A stretch of 64,000 nt of DNA from Ampelocalamus luodianensis (GCA_036346255.1 CM070633.1:22940001-23004000), one strand, 5' to 3'. Shown: positions 44,737 through 56,196, counted from the first letter of the stretch. Notes: generated from the sequence alone by a model not told the origin. Program-made: numbers and translations.

Positions 44737-47700
44737 TGTGAGACCCCGGTTTATTAAGCTTGTAACACTTAACCTTCCACTGGTTCTAGTATCACAAACA
44801 GAATAAACCGCGCCTCGATGGACATGTGCTTCCCAGAAATTGCAGCACACATTCATCATACAAAAGCATGCATCATTTCCATACAAGATAATATAACAAG
44901 TCTACCAAAGGACATACATAACATAAGTTATTACAGATGACCGACCGCCAAATGACATAAGTATCAAGTAACAATGAAGCAAAGGTGCCATAAGATGGCT
45001 TAAACCAAAAGACGACCGGTTAGCCACATAACACCACAGGGCAACCGACTGGGCCGCCAAGCTAATCGCCCCACACACTGCCACAGCACAACTCACAAAA
45101 GTGAGGCCCTTCGGGCTCACCTTCTTCCTCTGCACACAATGAGCAATGCAGGTGAGTAAAATAATGTACTCGCAAGACTTACGAGTAACAAGCCTATACA
45201 TAGCTACATGGAAGCTGTATCAAAGGAAGGTTGGTTATATGGTTATTTGGACGCATAAAGCAAGTTTCATTTGCAATAATGTAATAGATTGAAGGCAATT
45301 TGACAAATCAGTTTTTAAGCATTGAAATAACAGCGAGTAACAATAATTATCAAGTAACCAACTAAAAGTGACTAACCCCTTTAGCCACCACAAATAGCAT
45401 GAATCCCAGATTCATACCACCCATCAAATTTTAATTAAAATGTTGGAGTCTAACTCTTGAAAAGCTTATCCAAGCGTGTCCATAACCTAAGACGAGGCTA
45501 TTCGAATAGTTTGTAATCCCTGCAGGGGTGTACCAATGTACCCACACTTCAGACCGCCTTTTTGCCAAGCTATTAAGCACACTTCCTTTGGTATGCCGGC
45601 ACGGCTATGTCCTACGAACCCTTTCCAATGGAATATACTAATCAAGAGACGCACGTATGGGGGTTAATCCTTAGTGATCTGTCAACGAAATAGGGATCAC
45701 AAGGACCCATACGTGGAGCAGGACACACCGGCCTCGGCGGGTGCTCCTCTCCCCCACAAATATGTCCATGTTGCACATAATTAAATGTGCAACCCACCAC
45801 GCGACTCATTAATTAACACACCCCAAAGTACTCAGCTAAGAGAGGTCCCATATCCCTCTGGTGTGGTTAGCACGCACAGAAATGCTCGGATAACAGGTAC
45901 TCACAAGTAGTTCGGTCCTTAATTGACCCGGGCACCATTCCAATCGCACCCAAAAGATCACACCATCTTACCATTGTGCCCAAGTCTAAATTGTTTTGGT
46001 TTTCAGTTATGGTTTTGCAATTTACACATAGCATAAGGCCGAAACATAGAGTCATAATAAGTTTGTGTGATCAAGGTTATCGACAAGTCGATAACCGTCC
46101 ATTTCTACCGATAGCTAAGCATGGCTAAGCAACAAGCTCAGTAAACTACTATGACAAGGGTTCATCCAACGAACCCAAAATCACAAAGAAGATAAACCTA
46201 AGCTCGTAGTAGAGGATAAATATTTGCCTCACGATAATGCATCTACTAGGTGAACTATCGACAATAGTTAAAACAACATAGCAATGCATACATAGAATTT
46301 GCAAACAACATATTAGAATTTGAAATTAGTAGGAACAATATGATCAAATGATGCTACATCTGCTTGCCTTGCTGGAGTGCAGGATCTGATGGATGTGGCT
46401 CAGAATTATTATCAATATTGTCTTCGGAACCTAACGCGAAAAGGCGATAAACCAATAAGAACAAAGAATACCAAATAAACTCCAACAGCAAAAGACATTC
46501 AAATCTAATGAAATTTATACAGCAGCTAGGGGATAATTTTAGACAATTTTAGGAACAAGAATAATGCAATTTGGATTTAGGATGCAAAAGATATAGACAA
46601 AATACTCTTTCTCAGCCTATCAATTTACCAAATTAATTTTTGGTACTGTTCATGGCGAAAATTTCCAGAAGGATCTAAGGTCTAAAATTTTTACAACAGG
46701 TAGATTATGACATCCTAATAACAGCAAAGTTGAGTTTACTAAATTTGGAGTTATAAACATTTACTTATGATTTTTCTAAGTTGTAAACCTAATGCAAGTC
46801 ATTTTACAGAAATAAATCCATGTTCAAATCCTATTTTATATTAAAGCATACTAACAGAGGAATTTAACAAAATTAATTTTGCACAAATTGGAATTACATG
46901 GAAAAAGGTATACATTTTACAAGTTTTAAACCTATTTTTGGAATATTCAAAATTGGCAGGAAACAAGTTATTTTGGTTACCAGATTTTCTGCTATAGAAA
47001 TATGCCTAAATGCATTTTTAGATTAAACTATAGTGGCATAAGATTTTATTACAGTTGGAATTACCTAAAAAGTAGTTAACAAGAATTAGTAATGAGTTTT
47101 CAAAGTTTAAATACAAGTTTTAGTTGATAAATAAAAGCTTACAGAAGAAGATTCGAACTTAACAGAAATAAGCGACGTGGACGCTCGAGAACCCTTGATC
47201 TAAAATCCTACGGCCCACGCGCGCCGGGAACAGCGCACGCGCGCGATACCTAAAAGGAGCCCACCATTGGATCAAGATCCAATGGCTCACGCGGAGGGAT
47301 GCATTCGGACGGTGCGGTTGCCTGGGCCAACCACAGCCGCAGATCTAAAGATGGACGGTGCAAATCGCACCCCCTTCGGAGAGTCCGATTGCATTCGAGA
47401 TCTCAACCGTTCATCACAAGATGAATGATCAAGATGGATTAGGGAACCGGAAGGTCCGAATGCACTCTAGATCTGGGCCGTTGATCACGGGATCGATGGT
47501 CCACAATCAACAAAGTGCTACGCACGGGACTTAAGTGCGCGAGCAGGATTTTAATGAGTGGACCCACAAATCAGTGGGACAAGGGGCCAATTAGGACTGT
47601 GATTAATTACTGAAAACCAATGATTAGTAATTAATGTGTCTTAAAGACCTTTGCACAGAGGTGGATTTAAGAGATGGGGGCCCACCTGGCAGTGACACAA

Positions 47701-49713
47701 ACTGATGGCTAAGACACATTAATTGCTAACCAATGATTAACAATTAATGACCCTAGAGCCGCGGCTTAAGGCCTACGGGCCCACATACCAGCGACACAAC
47801 GAACCATATTAGGACATGATTAATGCACCTAATGATTAGCAATAATCGGGCAATTAATGTGTCTTAAATAAATGACGAAAACGGCGATTTCGCCGGCACA
47901 CTACCGAGCGTGCTCAACGGCTTGTCGCCGGCGACTCCGGTCGCGGCGGCGCCAACCAAGAAGTGAAATGGAATCGCAATATCCTTACGGACCTAGTGGT
48001 GGCAATCTCGCCGGCGGTGAGGGACCAGAACGCCGGCTAGCCGGAAAAACGAAAATGGTGCTTTTACTACTAAGCACAAAAATAGTAAAATGCTCCGCTG
48101 CAGTCCAAAGAAGCGTGTGCCAAAGCCTCTAGGGACTAATAAGAAGCTACCTTGATCGAGATGAGCTTCAAAGATGGTCGAGAAGGTCGACCACGATCGA
48201 GCTTGGGTGGGACCAGGAAGAAGATATGAAAATAGAGACCTGAGCCAAAATGAACACCACGGGTGGTCAAAATAGCTACATAATAGCGCATATAAGCTTC
48301 ATGAGTAATTAATTGAGGAATAGAGCACTCACCGGACCTGAGGAAGAAAATGACCAAATTCGTCCGAATTTGAACAAACCCCAAATTGGATAATTCCAGC
48401 GAATCAAATCCAAGATTAAGTGAGGTGATATGTTCAAGATAGAGAGGAGGTTAACTTGGTGTAAATAATTACGAAGGAGAACCACTGGAACACCAAGAAC
48501 ACCAATGGAGCTCTACGGGTCAACAATGGTGGATTGTTGGTTTTGGGGTATTAAGCTCCACAATTGAAAATGGAGCTCGATTGTGGTCTAAAGAAACACT
48601 AGGAAGAGAAAAGGGTGTTTAAAAGGATTGGGAACACTAGGGTTTTGCCCAAAGAGCCTTTCAGGAGGCAAAGCTCAAAACACAAGGCATGGCCGAAAGC
48701 AAAAAGGGGTGTGGATGATGGTATGGGGTATGGCTCGGCCGAACACACCTCCCACAACCCTAAATGTCGGCTAGGACGGCTGTAGGGAGCATGAAATGAC
48801 ATCCCCATGCCCTACACGGCGGGAGGTTGGAGATGACCAGAGAAAAAGCTCGGGCGAATAAGGACCCTTGGATTTTAATCGGACGGCTGACAACGCGCCA
48901 CGCCTCTGAAATTTGAAAATAAAGGAATAGATCGGGAGCCCTTGGATTAGAAACGAACGGCTCAGATTCAAACAAAACAACCGGAAGGTCCGAATGTCTC
49001 GGAGAATCTGGGCGGTTGGATGGGGATCCAACGGTTCAAAGGGATAAAGCATCCGCACGGTCCGAATGCTCACACGAACATGGGCCGCGCGATAAGGATC
49101 CAACGGTGGAGATTAGACGCGCGATTTTAAAAGTGGCTCGGTGCTGTTAGTTGACTGGACCGAGTCAAGAGGCTTGAGCCCGAGTCTGACCCGAACCCAA
49201 GGAACAGTGAAATTAGGTTTTGAGTTTTAAACTGAACTGGGACTTTGAGGATTTATTTGAGATAACAAAACAACTCCAAAAATTATGAAATTTTTACTGG
49301 AGCTTGCTAACTCAGATATTTTCCTTGTATAAAATTTTCAGAGGTTTTCATGCTGTGCATTTTCCTCCAAAAATAATGCAAGGCTCTGGTTTAAAGTTTT
49401 GACTAGAAGTCAAACAGGTTTGACTGCCCTCTAAAAATATTCAAACAATTTTTAAAAATTGTGAAAATTTTCAGAGGGGCCACATACCATCACAGAAACT
49501 TAGGAAAAATATTTCCCAAAGATGTTCACAAGATTTGAGATGAATTTTTTTGGAAGACAAGATTTTGATCAAAAGACTTGTGACTTTGTATTTCCATAAC
49601 TTCTTTTACAAGAATTGTTCAAAGCATACAGGAAATACATGATGTAAGAAAAAGTTTTAATTTCTACTCATTTTCTTACAGTTGAAACACAAGTCCAATA
49701 TTGGGATGTTACA
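44737..49713 (-). repeat. 5' LTR of the minus-strand gypsy element
   Basis: 4977 bp; minus strand begins TGTAACATCCC at 49713 and ends GGGGTCTCACA at 44737. It retains the GC-rich block 47171-47475 that is missing from the other LTR, so that difference is a deletion in the 3' LTR or an insertion here. CTATTCGAATAG at 45498. No gene. Confidence 0.9.
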
Positions 49714-49739
49714 CTTGCTCTAGCCCTTCTAGGCATAAT

Positions 49740-50100
49740 ACTATTGTTTACGAATATGTTTTGTAAATAGTTGAAGCTCGTGCATTAACTCTATGTAGCA
49801 TGAGACTATAATTTGTAAATGTGTTTTATAAATGGTTGAAGTCCATACACCTACTCCTTGTGGCATGATACTAAATTTTGCAAATGTGTTTTGCAAATTG
49901 TTGAAGTTCATGTATAATCCTTGTAGCATGTGACTTTAGTTTGCGAATGTGTTTTGCAAATGGTTTAGGTCCATGTACTAAATTTCTTGTGGCATGATTC
50001 TAAAAGTCAGCAAATGTGTTTTGCAACTTGTTGGGAATCATGCTTTCATACCTTGTTTGCATCGCGCATTAATTAGCAAATATGTTTTGCAAAATTGAGT
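49740..50100 (+). repeat. 63-68-bp minisatellite with a palindromic core
   Basis: Six units, cores near 49747, 49812, 49878, 49941, 50009 and 50075. The consensus core TTGCAAATGTGTTTTGCAA is a 7-bp inverted repeat around TGTGT; the rest of each unit carries GTTGAAGTTCATGTA and CTTGTGGCATGA. Confidence 0.8.
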
Positions 50101-50159
50101 TGAAGCAAGATGCAAAATCTATTTCTCCTGTCTATGGCTGTCTAAGTGCAGCTTTAGGG

Positions 50160-50520
50160 TAGTCTGATCGGCCCTTGAAGGGTGTGACCAGGTTGAGTGC
50201 TAGTCCATTTGTTCTGGCGGTCTGACCGCCATGTTTGACCGGTCTGACCAGTGGGCAACCGGTCTGACCGCCATGTGTTGGTCAGTTTGACCGGCCCCAT
50301 GGTCAGCCTCTCCAGTTAGCTTTTTCCAAACAAGGTGTATTCTGGGTTTGATTGGTCGGCTCCTCTGTGGAGCGGTCTAACTGCCCCCTGGCGGTCTAAC
50401 TGATCTGGTCTGGTCTGACCGACCCGTGTGAGGGAGGTTAGTCCGATTGTGAGTCCAACGACTAGTTTTTATAGCAGTTGAAGCTAGGGTGGTCTGACCG
50501 GCCGTTGGTTGGTGGTTAGA
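50160..50520 (+). repeat. Cluster of GGTCTGACC palindromic motifs
   Basis: At least a dozen exact or near copies of (C)GGTCTGACC(G) within 360 bp upstream of the TATA box, irregularly spaced and often in pairs (e.g. 50216, 50239, 50260). Confidence 0.75.
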
Positions 50521-50578
50521 CTGAGTATTGTTGTTTTTCTGTAGATTCTCCTCCAACGACTAGTTTTGTTATGTGGGC

Positions 50579-50586
50579 TATAAATA
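50579..50586 (+). promoter_or_regulatory. TATA box of the + strand LTR
   Basis: TATAAATA, downstream of the GGTCTGACC cluster and about 770 bp before the LTR end. Confidence 0.6.
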
Positions 50587-51347
50587 CCCACCATGGTCGG
50601 TTGGGAGAAGAACTCTTGGCATCCCATTTCAATCTCTTGAGCTAGTGTGAGTTTCTCCTCTCAATTATACATTTGTTGCACCTTATGAGCAAAGAGAGAG
50701 GTTCTAGTTGCATGTGTTGCAACTAAAATTGGATTGAGCATCCAATTGTGCACTTGGTGAGAGTCAAGTAAGAGACTTGGCTTATTACTCTTAGTGTTTG
50801 CTGACACCTAAACAGTGTGTAAGCGTCGTGGTCCAGTAATCTTCTCAAGAAACTTGTGAGAAGGCCCGACGTGTTGTGAGTAGTTTGGTACTCGCCATCT
50901 CCGTAGTGGAGGAAGAGCAACCCCGAGTGGATCGATGTGTTGGTTCAAGTTGTGAGCTAGTCCAAGTCGTTTGGGCTTACCTCGGAGGTGTTGGCTTAAT
51001 TTCTGGAGTCAGTCCAATTCATTGGTCTTACCTAACGTAGATTAGGGGAGACTAGCAAGTCTCCGAACACCACGATAAAACATCATTGTGCTATTGTGGT
51101 TTGTTCTCTTGTGATTTATTTTGTGCAATTTACATTCCTAGAATTAAATTGATTGTATGTCAAACTATGATTGCAAACCTTGACTTAGACTTAGGTTGTT
51201 GGTATACTTAAGAAAAGCTAGAATCTTTAGATTTTAATTGTGCAAAACCGAGTTGACTTTCGCTTCCGCGTTAGAAATCGGTTTTAGCCTTAGATATTTT
51301 TAGAAAAGACTATTCACCCTCCTCTAGTTAGCCTCCTTAACCTTACA

Positions 51348-52075
51348 ACCGGAACCAGACGTGGCGCTACCACAACCTACCTTGGACTTCTAGAACTGTC
51401 GTCATGCTTGCTATGGGTCCTGCATCTCCTCATGCCATCCTCGGTGTTGGCACCACCGCTGGTTTTGCCATTGCTACCCCATTGGGCGACGTCATCGTAG
51501 CCAGCCTTGGCGCTGCCACGGCCGCTACCATGCATGACATGGTTGCTACCGCTGTTGTCAATCTTGCTGCACCCACACATGGAGGCCATGCTCTTCAACG
51601 ATCCATACTGATGTTGTAGCCTGTCGTCGACATAGGGCTACCAAGGACTGCAGCATTGGCTACCACCACAGCTTGAGGACAAGTTGCCGCGAAGGGAGGG
51701 AGAAGTTGGCATGTCCAGAAGATATTGCACATGAATAGTACTCACGAGATATTTGAACAAACCGCATAAAGAAACGAGGAAACTTCCTTGGCCGGTGCAA
51801 TCAACGATTAGATTAGGATTTCTTAGCTACCAAGTTATGGTTAGGATAATATCTTATCTATTAGGAAGGTCATCGTTATTAATAGGAAAGATTAGATTGA
51901 GTTGTTTTGGGCTCAACCTCTATATAAGGGGAGCCGCGTCCTTCCATTAGGAACCAACCAAGAAATAGATCAAGAGTTCCTAGTATCTCCTCTATCCCTG
52001 CCCTTGTGTTGCGACTGTCGCTTATCGGCATGGTCGCACTACTTGGGTTAAGGGTCATCTAATCCTAACCCGTGA
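51348..52075 (+). mobile_element. Probable LTR fragment of another retrotransposon
   Basis: 51348-51620 is GC-rich with an Ala-rich open frame that I do not recognise. From about 51620 the sequence looks like a short LTR: AT-rich with repeated TTAGGAT/GATTAGATT, a TATA box TATATAAG at 51921-51928, a pyrimidine-rich leader and the end CCCGTGACA at 52075. The next bases ATTGGAGAGTTGG resemble a primer-binding site with a 4-bp loss. No internal domain or second LTR is visible. Confidence 0.45.
51921..51928 (+). promoter_or_regulatory. TATA box of the LTR-like fragment
   Basis: TATATAAG followed by a GC-rich leader, about 150 bp before CCCGTGACA. Confidence 0.5.
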
Positions 52076-52509
52076 CAATTGGAGAGTTGGAGTGGTGGGA
52101 GCAATCTGAAGAATGAGTGTGTTTGTGTTAGCGAGCTAATAGGACAACTATGGCTTGTCATTTAACTCAAGTAGAGTGCAATCATGAAGGGGTTGATAGT
52201 AGGTAATATGTAATATGTGATACTAGAAGCCAATGATCTAGTAGTGTGTTGGATTGCAGAAAAATATATGGAGTTGGGAGATGCATGAGGAATAGGTATA
52301 CGAGACATATTATTGTAATTATGATTAATGTTCTATATAAAAATCCACTAGTTTTAGAGTATACTACGGTAGTCTTCACACCACCTTTCTAAATGAGCAA
52401 CTTTGTCTTGGAATCTTACACCACATAAACTTTTAGCTCTTTTTTTACTTATGTCTTTTGGCTATCAATAAATCTACACATATATCAAAGCTTTTGTTAA
52501 CATGGCAAC
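52076..52509. other. AT-rich spacer without a recognised feature
   Basis: 434 bp between the LTR-like fragment and the hAT-like element. No open frame, repeat or terminal motif that I can support, apart from the possible decayed primer-binding site at its left edge. Confidence 0.5.
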
Positions 52510-52712
52510 TAGGGGTACTAATGGGTTGGGTTCGTTCAGGTTCGATGGGTTGGGTTCTAATTTGGGTCTATTTGGATGGGTTAAAACGGGTTAAATGGTA
52601 GAGGTGGGTTGGGGCAGGCTGAGGGCGGGTTGCCTGATGAAACGGGTTGGTGTGGGGTGGGTTGGATTTTGTAATGGCCACCTAAATTGGGTTCAACCCA
52701 CGGGTTGAACCC

Positions 52713-53240
52713 ATGGGCTCTCAACCCACTCGACTAAGCCACCTACCACCTGCCCACCTCCTTCCCACATCTTTCCCTCGATCTCCGTCGCCCGTCGTCC
52801 TTCCCCCGATCACCACCACCATCGACCACAAGAGCAGGGCTTCCCTTCCTCCCGTACGTCCGCCGTCGACCACCACCCTTCCCTTCCTCTCTACATCTTC
52901 CCACCGTCCTTCCCTTCCTCTGTCGCCCTCCGCTGCCACATCTCCCTTCACACCCAGATCTCCACCACTGCGGAGTCCCCTCCTCCGTCAGCTCTTCACC
53001 GCCACGGTGCCACCGCATCCCTCACCCCTCCCCTAGATCTTTACCACCGCAGAGTCCCCTCCTCCTCTGGCTCTTCACTGGCACCGCATCCCCCTCCTCC
53101 CCTAGATCTCCACTGCCATCAAGCCCACCTCCTCCCAGGCTACGCTGGAGCTTCTTGGTTAGTACGCACCTCCTATTCTTTCTCCTTGCTCCTCCTACTC
53201 CTCCCCTGGATCTTATGTTGTTTTTCAAATTTGTAGGGAT
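52713..53240. other. Pyrimidine-rich low-complexity stretch in the hAT-like element
   Basis: Long CT/CCG-rich sequence (CCTCCCC, CCGTCGTCC blocks) with open frames on both strands rich in Pro/Ser/Thr or Gly/Arg. It resembles the 5' leader of a grass gene, so it may be captured host sequence. I do not call a gene. Confidence 0.45.
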
Positions 53241-54917
53241 TTGATCTCAGTGATGTAGAGAGTTGGAGCTCAAATAAAAATTAACATCCCTATTGAATTA
53301 GCTTCTATAGTTATTGTTAAGATTTACTACTACTGATTAGAGAGCCTTGGAAAGTTTCAGTGCTCTGCTTATACATGCACAAAAACATCAAAGTTTCTTG
53401 TGTTAGGAGTACTTGGATATTTGCTATTTAGCATGGCATTGGTGGTGAATACATTGATAGATAACACAAGCCAGACTAGATTGAGAAGTATTATCCAGGC
53501 TTATTTGAGCAAATCCATTTCGGGAACCATTTCACTTTGCAAGGTCAATCAAGGCCAAAATAAGAGATTTGCAGGTAAGATTGTAAGGGGAATGTTATTC
53601 TAGTCTTTCCAATCATGTTAGGAGAGTGTACACGCACTATGACTAGGTTTACCATACACTAAAACTAAAGCATAATAATGATTAAAACTAATGTTTGCTT
53701 GTCTCTTCTGTGCTCTTTAAACTATTACAACAATGTTATCAGTTGTTCCTACACTTAATATTAACTTGTTCGTTGTGGAATTCCTTGTTGCGGATCTTTC
53801 AGTGCTCAGGTTTTGATGACAACCCGGGATATGCTTTAGAATGTGCTGAGGTTGGCATGAGGGTCCTACCCTTTGATTACGATAATTCGTATCCTTGATG
53901 CAAAACTGGTGTTGATTAATCGCATCCTCTGGTGACCAAGGTTCATAATTAGCAAGAAGTGAGCAAAAACTTATCTCCTAGGTAGTACCTGAGCTAAAAT
54001 TCTTTGTTCGGTGTGAGAAGCACAATTGAGATAAGCAAGTGTTTCCTAAGAGCTTAATTTTTTAAGAAACATGTTGCCATGTTGGATCCATTCCGTATTT
54101 TTAATACATGAAGATGTCAGAGCAAAATAGGATAGTCCATATCTTTAGTAGGAGAGTGAACACTGCTCCATTGCTACAGGTTGTGTGGGCCCAAAAGACG
54201 ACCAGTTTAGTATGCCCTAGATGATTCAAGATCTATACACACAGTTCTGCCTTTATTTTGGTCATAGATCAAATTCTTTTTAGCCTTTTTACCCTGTGGG
54301 GTGTACATATTGACATTGTGTTATAAGCATTTGATGAATTAAGATAGTTCATATGAATTGATCTGATTCAGTGATCAAATAGCTTGGATCCTATGTCCTA
54401 ACTGTAGACTCCTGACTTCTGCTGATGCGAAGGTATTTGAAGGTAAATCCAATGTTGATGAAGGACCCTTTACTTCTATGCGCATCTTTCTTAATCATCA
54501 TGATATGTGCGAAGTATGGAGTTTTTCTTTAATCCTTTACACAACATTTTTTCTGCTAAGTTGAATTATCATAACACAAATTTTCTATTGCACAAAGCAG
54601 CGCTTGTTTGCGACGTGCTGGTGCCGCTAGTCTCGAATTCTCGATCAAGAAATAAAACAAAAAAAAATGATGAAACGTTACTCCAGTTTTGACACAATAG
54701 TAGGATCCAAACACCGATTAGAAAGATCAAGTGGTTTAGGATTAGTCAGTAATGAAGTTGGTTATGAAGTTGGTTGTGATTAAATCAACATATTAATGAT
54801 TACTTTCGAAGCTTGGACTTTATGTACAAGCTGGTGGGAGGGAGGAATTGGGTTGATAAATGGGTTGGGAAGTGGGTTAAACCCACAGGCTCGGTTTGGG
54901 TTGGTTTTAAGTGGAAG
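53241..54917. other. Interior of the hAT-like element, no gene called
   Basis: AT-rich, intron-like sequence. One short open segment at about 53800-53897 (SGFDDNPGYALECAEVGMRV, then LPFDYDNSYP and a stop), preceded by a TTTCAG that could be a splice acceptor, looks more protein-like than its surroundings and may be a captured exon; I cannot name it. GGGTTGGG sub-terminal motifs appear near 54860-54910. Confidence 0.4.
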
Positions 54918-54926
54918 GCAGGTGGG

Positions 54927-55198
54927 CCGAATTTTTTACAATTTAGCCTTTTTTTCGTAAAAAACTCACATTTATACCCCTGCTAGTCTTATTTCCGGTT
55001 TTGGACCCAGGGTGGCGCGTGACTCACGGCGCGAGGTAACCCATCTCGGCACCATGAGTCATGGCGCCGAGGTCCCAACTCCTAGCTGGGGCGGCCAGCG
55101 TGGCGGTACCTCGGCGCCATGACTCATGGCGCCGAGATGTTACCTCGGCGCCGTGAGTCATGGCGCCGACCTCGGCGCCACAGATCTCGGCGCCGAGC
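54927..55198 (+). repeat. Left terminal inverted repeat of the MULE
   Basis: Matches the reverse complement of 60590-60863. The outer 90 bp are AT-rich; the inner 180 bp contain repeated palindromes GCGCCATGACTCATGGCGC and variants. Four TGA(C/G)TCA cores occur at about 55020, 55053, 55121 and 55155. Confidence 0.9.
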
Positions 55199-55204
55199 GT
55201 TCAA

Positions 55205-55421
55205 AAAAAAAGACCCCGCTCCCTTCGCCTTCGGCTTCCTCTCTCTGTCTCTCGCACTCTCGCTCTCTCTCTGTCTCTCGCACTCTCGCCGCGCCCGCCG
55301 CCGCACGCCGCCGCCCGAGCGGTCCCGCTTCCCCTCCGCTGAAGCCGGTCCCGCCGCCGCCTCGTCGCCCGACTCTTTGCCGGCTGGCGGCGCTCGCCCG
55401 CCCTCTCCTCCATTTGCCGCG
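55205..55421 (+). promoter_or_regulatory. CT-rich promoter/leader of mudrA
   Basis: After the TIR, a pyrimidine-rich stretch with a doubled 24-bp unit (CTCTCTCTGTCTCTCGCACT + CTCG) at about 55236-55285 leads into GC-rich leader sequence and the ATG at 55422. CT repeats near start sites are common in plant promoters. Arg- and Ser-rich open frames here on both strands are compositional artefacts. Confidence 0.45.
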
Positions 55422-55430
55422 ATGAAGAAG

Positions 55431-56196
55431 GTAAGTTTTGTTTTTTTTTAGCTAGTAAATTTAGTTAGTTAGTAATTTGTAGTTAGTAAATGTTAGTTAG
55501 AAACTGTAATTAGTAAATTTAGTTAGAAAATGTAGTTAGTAAATTTAGTTAGAAATTGTAGTTAGTTAGGGTTTAGATATAATTTAGTTAGTTAGGGTTG
55601 AGATATATAGTTAGTCATAGCAATTTTAGTTAGATATGATGTAGTTAGGGTTTAGATATATAGTTAGACATAGCAAATTTAGTAACATATAATGTAGTTA
55701 GTGTGCATACCACCAGCATATATGGAAATGGCACGTTTGGTAATCTGTAGTACATTGGATTCTTCATGGGAGCACAGATAATTGCTCTTCACTTAGAATT
55801 CTAGTTAAATGTGGTAACACTGCCCCCTATATGTGTTCTTCAAGAAGAAGAAAAAAACACTGCCCCCTACTGAACGCCTACAACGAAACTAAACACCTGG
55901 CAATTCTGTCAATGGTCAGATGTGTTAGATGTAACTTGTAGTTAGGGTTTAGATATATAGTTAGACATAGCAAATTTAGTAACATATAATGTAGTTAGGG
56001 TTTAGATATAGTTAGACATAGTTAGAAATTTTAGTTTGTTTAGTTACATATAGTTAGTTAGTTAGACATAGTTATTTAGTTTGGTAGGTAGCAAATTACT
56101 TGGGTAGTTATCAACTTAAATTAGTTACGTATGGAATTAGTTAGTATACTACTCTACTATTAGACATTAACAACCACTGCCTTTTGTATGGATTAG
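55431..56196 (+). other. First intron of mudrA
   Basis: GTAAGT donor after AAGAAG; acceptor TGGATTAG directly before ATGGACAATC. Filled with TTAGTTAG-like AT repeats (55445-55700 and 55925-56110). A ~58-bp segment TAGGGTTTAGATATATAGTT...ATAATGTAGTTAG occurs twice, at about 55645 and 55940. Confidence 0.7.

Larger units (their letters stand above)
26857..49713 (-). mobile_element. Complete minus-strand Tekay-type Ty3/gypsy retrotransposon with a nested copia element
   Basis: Flanked by a perfect TSD CTTGC (26852-26856 and 49714-49718). LTRs lie at 44737-49713 (5') and 26857-31549 (3'). In element orientation: 5' LTR, PBS, leader, gag (from 44001), protease, [copia 34556-42528], RT, RNase H, integrase, chromodomain, polypurine tract, 3' LTR. 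Without the copia element and its TSD copy it is about 14.9 kb, long for gypsy because each LTR is 4.7-5.0 kb. LTRs are alike at the high-90s percent level by eye, so the insertion is relatively recent. Several stops and frameshifts interrupt gag and pol, though long stretches (integrase 32099-32680; protease) remain open. Confidence 0.92.
49719..51347 (+). repeat. Right part of an unclassified + strand LTR
   Basis: Continues the LTR interrupted by the gypsy insertion. It contains a 63-68-bp minisatellite (49740-50100), a cluster of GGTCTGACC palindromes (50160-50520), a TATA box at 50579-50586, then transcript-leader-like sequence. It ends TATTCACCCTCCTCTAGTTA and then ...CCTTACA at 51347, a very typical grass LTR 3' end. 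The sequence following (ACCGG at 51348) could be the target copy, but I could not find a matching copy before 26653. No coding region. Confidence 0.65.

Noticed and set aside
51348..51352. ACCGG as target duplication of the LTR ending at 51347
   Set aside because: No matching copy directly precedes a TG in 25838-26856; TACCG near 25857 is only a partial match.
51404..51619. Ala/Thr-rich 71-codon open frame that looks membrane-like
   Set aside because: Opposite strand is also open; no recognisable family and no supported promoter or exon structure. Left unassigned.
52713..53036. Pro/Ser-rich 107-codon open frame
   Set aside because: Low-complexity CT/CCG sequence; reverse strand equally open.
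55119..55451. Arg-rich open frame overlapping the MULE left end
   Set aside because: Translation of TIR palindromes and a CT repeat; the supported mudrA start is the short exon at 55422 spliced to 56197.
55560..55680. GTTAGGGTTTAG units resembling the plant telomere repeat
   Set aside because: Only isolated single units inside a TTAGTTAG-type intron repeat; no TTTAGGG array.
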